DNA of 11,786 bases from Euperipatoides rowelli (Eukaryota > Onychophora > Udeonychophora > Euonychophora > Peripatopsidae), in assembly GCA_003024985.2 (NCBI GenBank), contig PXIH01S0001202.1. One strand, given 5' to 3'. The notes under the pieces were generated by a model. That model searched no databases, had not been told where the DNA came from, and was given only the letters and a program-made list of their open reading frames with translations. The first letter of the stretch is position 1; every line of letters starts with the position of its first letter. Below, in pieces: positions 1 through 8,664 of the stretch. The position numbers and the translations under genes are program-made.

Positions 1-872
1 AATCAAACTGATAAACGCTAGTTTATTAATCATTTTATTTCTAGTTTTTTAATAATAATAAACGCTAATAATAATATCTAAATCTAAGAATGTGAAATCA
101 CAGCGTGTGAAAATCTTGCACATGCGCTTTTCTATGAAGGTGACTGACCGTTAGCGTTTTATTATATAGGATTGTCTCCTCAGTTTCATATCACTTTTAG
201 ACTATTCCATTTTCAAAAGAGGGGAGCAAAATTAATTTTAACCTTATTAAATTCTACCCAGTTTCATTAGACTGATATGACTATGATGATATTTTTCTGT
301 CCTCATGGACAGTGCAATCATGAATTCATATAAAGAAACATGTGATTAAAAACACACCAAAAGAAACATACAAACTGCCAGTTTGCCAAGACAGAATTTT
401 AAACTGGCCAGAACATTGCAACAAAAACTGGTCTATTGCTCCAGATTGGGACAAACACTAAGCCTAGTATTAACTATTTAAAAATCTAAACTAAATGTAC
501 ATACTATATATTAATACGTGAAGGTATCCCTTTTTAAGCATATTGGGCGCACGGAGAAGTGTGAGATTTGGCAGAGTTAAAGTTTATATGGAGAGGGAGT
601 GCAATGAGTTAAAATTTATATATAAAATTAAAACGTTCATTGTTTAGCGTTGTGGNGGCTTTTTACAAAGGAATTTCTTATTGGTATTACCAAGTTTATT
701 ACTGATTGTTCTTTGTTGAAATTAAACTTCTCTTTTTTTCCTTCTATTGAAAATAGTTTAAATTTTAAAATCTCCATGAAAAGTATAAACTTCTTTGTGT
801 AGATGAATTTAGATTACCTGTGCCAAGATTGGTCTACTATATAGACATTTTATTTTGCTATCCTACAGGTGC
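1..872. other. AT-rich non-coding stretch
   Basis: I see no gene, RNA or bounded mobile element here. The sequence is AT-rich with stops in all frames. The octamer-like motif AAACGCTA occurs at 13-20 and 60-67, and inverted near 153-160 as TAGCGTTT, so the first 170 bases have a loose inverted-repeat character. No target-site duplication can be tested because the left edge is cut by the window. A single N lies at 656. A pyrimidine-rich stretch ending in CAG at about 866-868 resembles a plus-strand splice acceptor, but no open frame follows it. Confidence 0.6.
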
Positions 873-1057
873 TTATTTTAATAATAAACTTCTGAAGAAA
901 AAAAGACAGACATCATCCTTTCTTTTCCAAACAAGATAATAATAATTATTGTAGCTGTTCTTCTTAACAGTCTGATTGTATTGATTGACCTCCAAGATCA
1001 TCTGTTTATGTTCATACACTTTAAATACAGCAGTCCACACATAGACATATCCAAATA
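873..1057 (-). CDS. possible terminal exon of an unrecognised gene (weak)
   Basis: On the minus strand a frame stays open for about 61 codons and ends at a TAA at 873-875. It does not begin with ATG. Its upstream edge instead coincides with a pyrimidine-rich stretch ending in CAG (minus strand, 1060-1058), as expected of a 3' splice site. The residues just after that site, FGYVYVWTAVFKVYEHKQMI, are hydrophobic and aromatic, then polar. This would suit the end of a membrane helix followed by a basic cytosolic tail. An AATAAA lies on the minus strand at 854-849, only about 20 bases past the stop, so the 3' UTR would be unusually short. I recognise no family. The frame could equally be chance, because no upstream exon with matching phase is visible within the window. 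Confidence 0.2.
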
Positions 1058-2054
1058 CTGATATAATGTGAAGCAAGAAAATTAAATGGTGACCTAATCA
1101 TTATAAGATTCCATTCATCCTAGTATTAATACTAGCATATTTATTATGGGGAGAAGAAGTTTAATATGATACTCCATGCAATCTTTCTGTTACCTGATTA
1201 TATGGTCAATTTGTGGCTTGCTTCTGTTTAACATCAAGCTATTTATAACCTATCAGTATTGGTCTTTCAAATACGATTGGGAATAAATCATTTTACTTTA
1301 CATACAAGGCTAAATTTTCAAGAGATTCAGGAAGTAAATTTATTTTTAAAATTATAAACCTTGAGAATTTTAAATGAAAAAAAAAAGTTACTTTTTAACC
1401 TCATGTTTTTAATAAAAGTTAAATTATATGCTTGGCTAAAATACTGATTATGATTTGTAACCTAATCACTTCAACTGTCAAATTTATTTTGATATGTTTG
1501 CTAATAACTCTTCTTTTTTTTTTTCTTTATAATATTTGTATAGTAATTGCATTAATGTATTTATTATATTTATGCTACTGTATATTCATTATCTGATGGA
1601 GCACAAAAAGAATTAGGTTTAGCTATAAATAATTTGGAAAAAAATATGTCTGTTCAAGTGTTACTATTGCCATACTCAAAATACAGCCTTATGTTTTCAA
1701 AAATAGAGATAAAGGGGTAAGAAAGGATTCAAAGGAAGCACCATTACTCTATGTATGATAATACTTATGCAAGTGAAACCATATCATATTTAAAAAAACT
1801 GTGTGACCAAACATTTATGTTAGGCTAAGACCTTATCCAGGCCCAGAATAGGTCATTTTTAGGTCTAGCTCTTATCACTCAGGTGTTAGTCTCTCTTTAT
1901 TTAAAAATTACCTATTCATCACATCTGTGAGGAAAAATAATTATTAAAAAATAATGTACTTTGACAAACAAACAATTGTATGTTTGAGGAAGTGTATGAT
2001 TATGTGTCTGGGCTATGCCACAAAACATTTCAAAATCAGATGTTATTCAAACTA
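1058..2054. other. AT-rich non-coding stretch
   Basis: Nothing supportable is present: no frame with coding character, no tandem array, no terminal inverted repeats and no RNA gene. It contains poly-A/T stretches, for example T-rich sequence near 1510-1525. Confidence 0.6.
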
Positions 2055-2065
2055 CCCCCCCCCCC
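2055..2065. repeat. C11 homopolymer
   Basis: Eleven consecutive C residues in otherwise very AT-rich DNA, followed by TATG. It is one of six C or G runs of at least 11 in this window. The run is prone to length error in sequencing and replication. Confidence 0.9.
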
Positions 2066-2116
2066 TATGTCAAACTTTGTAGATGGATGTGGGAGTGTGG
2101 ATGTGACAGAGCTGAA

Positions 2117-2130
2117 TGTGTGTGTGTGTG
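2117..2130. repeat. (TG)7 microsatellite
   Basis: Seven uninterrupted TG dinucleotides. A plus-strand open frame over 1980-2213 runs through this tract and the C11 run, which explains its low-complexity residues and argues against it being a real gene. Confidence 0.85.
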
Positions 2131-2885
2131 CAAGTATACAATCTAAACTTTGCTACCCATCTCGAATTGTTTTTTACTCCTTACACACCTACTCTATATG
2201 TGAATTGACATGAACCAATCAAAATTTGCAATATTGGTCTAAGTATAGTCTTAAACCACCTGTATTCTTAAAAGATAGAGCAATTAAGGCAATTTATATG
2301 CTCCTTGGATTATTATTATTTTTTTAGTTTTTTTATTTTATTTAGAAAATACAATATTCATTTGTCAATTTTAGTTTTAAATATTAAACATTCATCTAAA
2401 TTAAATATATATTTTTAAATTTCAGGTTAATTTTGAAATTTAAAAAAAGAAAAGTAAAAACAATTTTTTTAAACTTTTCCCTTTATTTATTCAAATTTGC
2501 TCAACCATAATAAATAAATTACCATATATCATCATCCGAGAATATTTTTTTCAATTGGATAACTTATTCAAAGCAAAGATAAAATGAAGTGAATCACAAT
2601 ATATTAATCGTTAATCAGATTGACCAATATGGAAACATCAGCTGTTATTGTGCATTCCACTTAGAAATTATCTTAAGCAACTTCCCATCATGATGTTTTA
2701 TAGCGTCCATGTTTTAATGAAAGCAAGCCTATTAGGAAGGCATTGCCTTTTAGACTTTAAGTCCCAGAGAATTATGCTTTCACCTGCACTTAAAATAAAA
2801 ATATATAGCTTACTTATTTTGTCATACAGATTTCAATTCTTTAATATGAGCTATTTAATATGTTAATGATTATAAATAAATAATA
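2131..2885. other. AT-rich non-coding stretch
   Basis: No supported gene or element. T-rich low-complexity sequence lies at about 2315-2345. An open frame at 2648-2866 starts at TTG, has no splice or codon support and is treated as chance. Confidence 0.6.
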
Positions 2886-2893
2886 TGTTAAAT
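2886..2893. repeat. left target-site duplication of hAT element
   Basis: TGTTAAAT, identical to 3687-3694 on the other side of the transposon. The length of eight bases is the hAT hallmark. The central TA fits the nnnTAnnn preference described for the Buster group of hAT elements. Confidence 0.85.
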
Positions 2894-2918
2894 CAGTGTT
2901 TCTTAACCTGTGGTTCAC

Positions 2919-2933
2919 GGACCCCCAGGGTCC
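2919..2933. repeat. subterminal palindrome in hAT element
   Basis: GGACCC-CCA-GGGTCC: six-base arms around a three-base centre, 26 bases inside the left terminus. Subterminal palindromes are common in hAT elements and may help transposase binding; that role is inferred. Confidence 0.7.
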
Positions 2934-3576
2934 ACGGGGCATAAGCAAGGGTTCGACAAACAAGAAGAACAAAAAAATCCCTCTTTCTTTGCAATAACAA
3001 TTTTGTATTTGTTAATTTTTAAATTTTTTTTTAATTACAAATGATAATAAATTGAACTAATTACAATTATAAATTAATATTATTAAACATAAGTAACAGA
3101 TACAAAACCCTGTAGATTTTTTAAAAATCAACAAGGACTAGGAAGAGCATAGCAAATCGTCTTTAAAGTCCCAAGTGATTACAGTAACGAAAATGCTTTA
3201 TTTAGCGTTTTACCAAGTGTCATTATTAATTGGAAAATGTGGAAAACCTCAATCATTTGGCAAGGAATCCCAAGTAATAATATCAGTCATGTTAGGAGAT
3301 AAAGCTATGAAAAAGATAAATATATCAGCCTTCACATTATAATTTTTTCTTTTATATATTTTTATGTTTTTGTTTTTATATAATTGTTTGAAAGGCTAGT
3401 TTAACTTTTTTTTCTGTTCATAACTGATATTTGCTGTTGTAATAAAAAATATTAAACAGAAATTAGATTTTTTTTAATTACACCTTAAAAGTAAATCATC
3501 AGAATTGCATTAAAAAATACTAATAATCTTTATATTTTGTATTAGTTGAAATTTATGAACACAAAATATAATTTTA

Positions 3577-3603
3577 GTGTGTGTGTGTTTGTGTATGTGT
3601 GTG
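3577..3603. repeat. interrupted (GT)n microsatellite
   Basis: Nearly pure GT dinucleotides with two interruptions. It lies inside the right part of the hAT element, ten bases before a G13 run. Confidence 0.85.
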
Positions 3604-3612
3604 GCATGGCGA

Positions 3613-3625
3613 GGGGGGGGGGGGG
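3613..3625. repeat. G13 homopolymer
   Basis: Thirteen G residues, about 60 bases from the right terminus of the hAT element. On the complementary strand the context is CTCT, C13, then TCGCCAT. This closely matches the context of the C run at 5465-5475. Confidence 0.9.
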
Positions 3626-3686
3626 AGAGGTCAGCAAAAAATTTCAATTATGGGGTCCGCCATGTAGTAAAGGTTAAGAACCTAGG

Positions 3687-3694
3687 TGTTAAAT
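3687..3694. repeat. right target-site duplication of hAT element
   Basis: TGTTAAAT, a perfect copy of 2886-2893, directly abutting the right terminal inverted repeat. Confidence 0.85.
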
Positions 3695-4448
3695 TAAGAA
3701 ATCTAATATATTACTAATGTTATCATCATTTATATTTTATGCTAATGGAATTAATGTACAGTATACTTAGCCTATATAAACAATATAGATGAAGATTTAT
3801 AATGAAAAATATTAGAGAAATTAACTTAAAAATAAATACAATTTTAACTCCATGTGAATTAATACTTTGTTTTACAGTCAGCGTATACTGCATTTACACA
3901 AAAATCGATCAAAATCAAAACATTTTTGATTTTTAATTATTTCATTTCAAGGTCAGTATTATGTATCTTTGTTTTCAACATATACCATCTTTAATTTTTT
4001 TTTTAATAAAATCTTTACAATCGAAGGGTATTTAATATTGTCAGCGTCATTAGTATAAGCTGCATGTATAAAAAAAACTTTTTTTTATTGTTTTTATTTT
4101 TATTATATTTTCTTTTTTTTTTCAACAATGGCAAATTTTTTTCATTTGCTTAAAAAATATGAAAAGCACATCAATCACTTTTTAACTTTTCTGATTCCGA
4201 TAATGTTTTTCACATTACAGTAATAATTATTATGCAACCTATATTTCTGTTATAAAGGCTAATGCTTCAGGATCCCTTGCAGGGGGTGGTTATTTTTCAG
4301 ATGATCGAAAGTGTTCAAATGACACTGTACAAGGAAGTATTGCAAGAATGCCCTATATAAGACTAATTAACTATGGATAGGATTTAAAATATACCCTAAT
4401 CCGTCAAATTGTCCCTTACTCCAACTTCCCCTAAAAAATATATAGTCT
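3695..4448. other. AT-rich and T-rich non-coding stretch
   Basis: No gene seen. About 4070-4131 is T-rich low-complexity sequence with several runs of seven or more T or A. Nothing else is supportable. Confidence 0.6.
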
Positions 4449-4563
4449 AATAAAATAATAATAAAAATAATAAACTATTAATTAAAGAAAATAACAATAA
4501 TAATGATCATGGTGATGTGAATGATGATGATGATTAAAATAATAATGATGGTAACAATAAATA
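4449..4563. repeat. degenerate AAT/GAT trinucleotide-rich tract
   Basis: Many AAT and ATA triplets with a purer GAT stretch around 4519-4534. It is simple sequence without a consistent long unit. Confidence 0.75.
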
Positions 4564-4590
4564 TGCTTACAAAAATAATATAGTAATAAC

Positions 4591-5518
4591 CAGTGGTGAA
4601 AGCAAGCTGATATTGTCAGGTGTGTAATGCCGTAAGAATACTAGAAGAAATACGTTGAATATTATGAAAAATTATTTTGAATACGGTAACATTAGTATTA
4701 CTGCATTTAAATTATTATCATAACAAAGACTGGTAAATGGTCAATTATTTGTCTACTTTAATTAGTTATAAATAATTTGGGTATCTTAAGGTTAAAAGTG
4801 GGGCACTAAACTTTCATACTGTATATACAATGTCTCTTTAGTTTTTGCTTTTAGCAATTAAAACGTTGCAAGATTTATGGGGGGAGGGGGGAAGTCAGGA
4901 AATGGTGAGCATAACAGTAGTTTTCAAAATGAAATAGAGTATTTATTTTTAAAGCACAGTAATGTTGAAATTAGGTTGGAATAGCAAAAAATATGCACTA
5001 AAATTCACCTTTAAAATAATTTTGAAGCATTTGTCCCTAACTAGCGACCAGAATTCTGTCCCTGGACCTTTCTGGGTGAAGTGATGCTCCATAATACATA
5101 TCTAAACAGTATCTGTAAGGTTTTAATTTTATTTCCACTTCTGGTTAGGGGTGTCAAAGGGGAGGTTATATGGAGGTTACCTTTCTAACTTTGTCAGAAA
5201 GTCCGAAACTTGGGATATTTTATGTAGCAGTTGAGAAAAGCTCAGTTGAAGGAGGAGGAAAAATTGTTGATAAATTAAAAAATGTAATCCAAGATTTTTA
5301 TACTGGATGAGAATTTTTAAAATAATGACTTGGGGGAAATTTAACATTTTGACACACTAACATGGATCTGAAGATAAGATACAGGGATCCGGTCACCCAG
5401 AAGCTGTTCAATAGTTACAAGTTGAAAATTTGAGGAGTCAGAATTAGGACATTTTTATTTCTCTCCCCCCCCCCCGCCATTCCCCCAATAAAATTATTTA
5501 GCTACGGCACTGCCTCTG
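4591..5518. mobile_element. possible decayed hAT-like element (boundaries uncertain)
   Basis: The right side is the stronger half. Reverse-complemented from 5512 it begins CAGTGCCGTAGCTAAAT and soon reaches a G-rich run. This resembles the CAGTGGCGTAGC terminus found on many invertebrate hAT elements. The best left candidate, CAGTGGTGAAAGCAAGC at 4591, matches it only over the first five bases and a few later positions. The eight bases before it, GTAATAAC, resemble GTAATAAT at 5519-5526 (7 of 8), and both fit the nTnnnnAn hAT target preference. That requires the right boundary to be 5518, six bases past the CAGTG-type end, and the local DNA is AAT-rich, so chance is plausible. No transposase frame is present. 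I am fairly confident of a hAT-like right end and unsure of the whole element. Confidence 0.35.
5465..5475. repeat. C11 homopolymer
   Basis: Eleven C residues preceded by CTCT and followed by GCCAT, then a C5 run and CAATAAAA. It lies about 37 bases inside the hAT-like right end at 5512. The block at 5853-5886 has almost the same arrangement. Confidence 0.9.
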
Positions 5519-5852
5519 GTAATAATAATGCCATAATCTAAAAGATGCATAACTTTTAGGTCTGCAAAATAAAATAAAAAATCAATTTTTATTTTTATCT
5601 CTACTCCTATCTTTACTACCATCTTCAAAAACAATTATATTTCTATTCCTTACTCCTGATATAACAATTCCGTTTCCACCTCTTCATCTACACACATCAT
5701 CATCATCATCATCAGAAATACTTTCAATGTCCAGAGTACACCTATAATCATGTTGAATGAAAAATATGACCCCTAAACATATATATTTGCCAGTTCATGT
5801 GTAAACTTAAAAGTAATAAATATGAAATTTTACTAGTTGTTCATTATGTCTC
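5519..5852. other. AT-rich non-coding stretch with (ATC)n
   Basis: No gene seen. A short (ATC)n microsatellite with about six units lies at about 5696-5714. Confidence 0.6.
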
Positions 5853-5856
5853 CTCT

Positions 5857-5869
5857 CCCCCCCCCCCCC
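5857..5869. repeat. C13 homopolymer
   Basis: Thirteen C residues preceded by CTCT and followed by ATCC, then CCAATAAAA. The flanks match the block at 5461-5493, suggesting shared ancestry of the two segments. Confidence 0.9.
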
Positions 5870-5927
5870 ATCCTTTCCAATAAAAGATAATACTGCATTT
5901 GTAATTTTGTAAAAGTCTAATAAAATA

Positions 5928-5942
5928 TTTTTTTTTTTTTTT
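5928..5942. repeat. T15 homopolymer
   Basis: Fifteen consecutive T residues. It could be the complement of a retroposed poly-A tail, but no retroelement body is recognisable beside it. Confidence 0.85.
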
Positions 5943-5957
5943 AATTTTAAATGGAAG

Positions 5958-5973
5958 TATTCCTATAGGAATA
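5958..5973. repeat. perfect 16-bp palindrome
   Basis: TATTCCTA followed directly by its reverse complement TAGGAATA. It could be a dimeric protein-binding site or a chance event in AT-rich DNA; nothing nearby suggests a regulated gene. Confidence 0.7.
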
Positions 5974-6071
5974 TACGGTACAACTTTCAGTTTTAAAATC
6001 AAAGTTAATTGCTTTCAGATTGAACAATAATTCTGCTGGTCTTTCATTTTTATTATTATAGTGGATTATTA

Positions 6072-6100
6072 ACAGGTATTTAACAGGTCTTACAGGTATT
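6072..6100. repeat. short tandem ACAGGT(A/C)T repeat
   Basis: ACAGGTATT, ACAGGTCT and ACAGGTATT occur at 6072, 6083 and 6092, a three-unit array with a spacing of 9-11 bases. Confidence 0.65.
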
Positions 6101-6305
6101 TTTATCAAGAATTTATTCATCCTGGCTTTTTCCATTTCTCTAGATGGTTATCTTGTTATGCTAATCAACAGTTTTATAACATAACTTCCTTGAATGTACA
6201 AATTTGTTCTTCTAATTCATATTTTAATGTATACATTTTAAATATCAAACACTAAAGAGTAAAACAGATGTTTGGTGTAGCAACCATTATAATATATACC
6301 TGTTC

Positions 6306-6346
6306 CATTTCACTGCTACCATTTCACTAGTGGTAGCATTGAAATG
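6306..6346. repeat. strong inverted repeat (16-bp stem, 9-nt loop)
   Basis: The left arm CATTTCACTGCTACCA (6306-6321) pairs with TGGTAGCATTGAAATG (6331-6346) at 15 of 16 positions; the single mismatch is C against T in the eighth pair. The loop is TTTCACTAG. Pairing does not extend past either end. An imperfect stem this long with a tight loop is unlikely by chance. It could be a recent palindromic duplication, a foldback remnant or a structured transcript. It is too short for an animal microRNA precursor, which usually has a stem of about 30 pairs. Confidence 0.8.
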
Positions 6347-6743
6347 AAAATTCTCCATATTTTATCTTCAGATTTGTTTCCTATGACATCCTTAGTTAAT
6401 TTCTTTTTTTTTCTTCCTTAAATTAACCTTGGAAGGAGACATTGAAGAAAGAAAATAATCCAGATGAGTTGATGTCATAGTAACATGTGATGTAAGCAAC
6501 CAATATTCATTCATTTAAATCCAGGTCTCGTATTTTCTTTTTTTTAAAATCTTCATAATAGGAATTTTATAATTCTTCAATTTGTCAACTAATGTAAAGC
6601 TATGTCATCGACTTTTTTGTCCAGGATGTTGACTTTATTTAGACTGACATAAGAATCTATGAAGGGAGTGACAGTGGATTATAATGGATTTTGAATCTTG
6701 AACTCACATGACCGGATAAATTGTCAATACAGAATCTGCAGAG
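6347..6743. other. AT-rich non-coding stretch
   Basis: No gene or repeat with supportable boundaries was found. Confidence 0.6.
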
Positions 6744-6745
6744 TA

Positions 6746-6788
6746 CAGTATATTATACTGCATTTCAAAATACAGTATATATACTGTA
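6746..6788. repeat. paired related palindromes
   Basis: CAGTATA-T-TATACTG (6746-6760) and the perfect 18-bp palindrome TACAGTATATATACTGTA (6771-6788) lie ten bases apart and share the half-site TACAGTATA. Similar half-sites recur singly elsewhere, for example near 3757 and 4819. Two adjacent palindromes with the same half-site could be a binding-site pair or a small inverted duplication. Confidence 0.75.
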
Positions 6789-8196
6789 CAAATATTCACT
6801 CGATCAGCTTTCAAACTAAAAAAATGCTGTACATTAATTCCTCTGATTTACTGTTTTTAATTCTAAAATAAAAATCAGTATCAATTTATTATTATTATTA
6901 TTTATAAGATTAAAGTTAAATAAATTTTTAGTTTGAAAAGTTAACCGCAGTATTATTTTGAAATATTGTAACTAGGAGGTACAATAAACTGAGCTTCTTA
7001 GGCAAAGGTTTTGCTTTTGTGAGGTTGTGCTAAAATCAGAGTTTGTCCAGTCAATAAAAGTGGTGAGTCTTGCACATTTGTGGAAAGTTATCATAAATGC
7101 AGTGTAGGCCAAGCTATATTTTTTTGGGGGGTGCTGGAGGCCGTGGAGGGCATCATTCCCAAACTTGCCAGAATTAGTAACAGTTTTAAAAAAGGAGACA
7201 AGGTGTTTAAGGGGGATATCCCAATAACTGGGTCCAGGGGGAGAGCTTTAATAAGGGTTAGGAGATAAGGTCAATGGAAAAAAAAGTATGCTTTCTAATA
7301 TTAATTTGGATAACTTATGTATAAAGGGAGGAAGACACTTAGACGGTTGTGTGTGTATTCAATTATATTGTTTAAATGAATTCAGCTGAGTTAATGCACT
7401 GACGATTGGGACAATCAAGTATCGTTATTTATTATCACAGATGTAAATCATGGTGAATGAATAAAAACTGTCAATTGTTTATTCATGGCCACATTCCTTG
7501 TTCTCTCTAGTGTTCCCTTAAGCTAAGGGCTCCCGGGAATCACCAGGTATCCAGGTTGACCAACCAACATGCATAAATGAACTAAATCACAAACTTAATA
7601 TCAAATTAAAGATAAATAAAAAATTAATTTCAAAATAATTAAAAACAAAAATTTGTTTGAGGTTTTCACAGATGTTAAAATATATTTTTATTTAACACTA
7701 GCAATACTGATTTTGACCAAAGCTTAGGCTAGATGGCTCAATGGTTTGATGGTAGAGATAATAAGTTGATGGGTGCATCTTAAGGTTGGGGTACCTTATA
7801 ATGGGTACATCTATTTTTCCAAAATGGCTGAACCGGATGCATCAAACTTAGTTTCTATGAGTTCTGACTATGACAGTGGATTAGGTGTATGTGTGGGCGA
7901 GGTGTAGGGTCATGGAAATTCCAGCTAAATTACTTATATAACCAATTTTACAAGAAAATAGTATTAGTGACAGGATCAATGCATCTCATTTCAATTAATA
8001 AAACATTTATTTACACATTTTAATATCAATGTTAAACCTCTCATTTTCAATCATGCCATTTTTATTTAATTACACTCAATCAATCAAAAGCTGCTTGAAA
8101 AGAAAATGATTGATTTTCTAGCTGTCATAATCTTTTGAATTTCAATAAGTAAAATTTGGTACTGCATGGTTTGCATATACCCACAATCTCCTCACA
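6789..8196. other. non-coding stretch with slightly GC-richer patch
   Basis: An ATT microsatellite lies at about 6886-6902. The patch 7100-7270 is richer in G and A than its surroundings and has an open frame (7080-7268) that starts at GTG and resembles no family I know. At 7509-7524 TAGTGTTCCCTTAAGC resembles a hAT-type end, but no partner end was found. At 7735-7760 a sequence resembling a tRNA A box is present without a convincing B box. None of these supports a gene call. Confidence 0.5.
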
Positions 8197-8664
8197 TTTA
8201 TAAATACAAATGGCTGAATGAAGCCCTTTATAAATACACATGGCTAAATAATGCCCTTTTATAAACACACATGGCTAAATGATGCCTTTATAAACCCACA
8301 TGGCTAACTGATGCTTTTTTACACGGCTAAATGATGCCCTTTATAAATATACATGGCTAAATGATGCCCTTTATAAACACATATGGCTAAATGATGCTCT
8401 TTATAAATACTCATGGGCCATGGGTAAATCATGCCCTTTATAAATACACATGGCTAAATCATACCTTTTATAAATACACACGGATAAATGGTGCCCTTTA
8501 TAAATACATATAACTAAATGATGTCCTTTATACATATACATGGATAAATGATGGCAATATTTAACTATTACAAATACACATGACTAAATGATGCACTTTA
8601 TAAATACACATATCTAAATGATGTCCTTTATACATGGATAAATTATGCGCAAAATTTAACCATT
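8197..8664. repeat. 30-bp minisatellite, about 15 degenerate units
   Basis: The unit is about 30 bp. The two halves of the consensus are TTTATAAATACACAT and GGCTAAATGATGCCC. Successive units start near 8197, 8227 and 8257 and continue to about 8650. One unit is shortened (about 8316-8338), one carries a seven-base insertion (about 8401-8436), and the last units contain an insertion reading AATATTTAACTATTA. Identity between units is high in the middle and falls at the right edge. Stops occur in the unit, so it does not encode a protein. Confidence 0.9.
8501..8664. repeat. 100-bp higher-order duplication within the minisatellite
   Basis: The segment from about 8501 to 8573 reappears 100 bases later at about 8601-8667. 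Both copies contain CTAAATGATGTCCTTTATAC, GGATAAAT and a TTTAAC-ATTAC insertion. The second copy lacks six bases after TTTATACAT. This is a second level of duplication covering about three units. Confidence 0.7.

Larger units (their letters stand above)
2894..3686. mobile_element. non-autonomous hAT transposon, 793 bp
   Basis: The left end reads CAGTGTTTCTTAACCT. The right end, reverse-complemented, reads CCTAGGTTCTTAACCT, so 11 of 16 positions match, including an unbroken run of ten (TTCTTAACCT). Both ends then continue into a shared GGACCCC about 10-15 bases further in. The element is bounded by perfect 8-bp direct repeats, TGTTAAAT. The terminal pattern CAGNGNTTCTTAACC is typical of hAT elements of the Buster/Charlie type. 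No frame encodes a transposase, so it would have to be mobilised in trans. The interior is AT-rich and carries a palindrome near the left end (2919-2933), an interrupted GT microsatellite and a G13 run near the right end. The first few terminal bases differ between the ends, suggesting some decay. Confidence 0.85.

Noticed and set aside
1980-2213. 77-codon plus-strand open frame
   Set aside because: It runs through a C11 tract and a (TG)7 microsatellite, has low-complexity residues and no splice or homology support.
2648-2866. 72-codon plus-strand open frame
   Set aside because: It starts at TTG, not ATG, and has no recognised motif. The length is compatible with chance.
5947-6135. 62-codon minus-strand open frame
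   Set aside because: It covers a perfect palindrome and the short ACAGGTATT repeats, with no family resemblance.
7080-7268. 62-codon plus-strand open frame in a GC-richer patch
   Set aside because: It starts at GTG, no motif is recognised, and the patch more likely reflects repeat-derived sequence.
6670-7881. Shared 13-mer TGACAGTGGATTA at about 6669 and 7869
   Set aside because: Repeated 13-mers are expected by chance in a window of this size and composition, and the flanks do not match.
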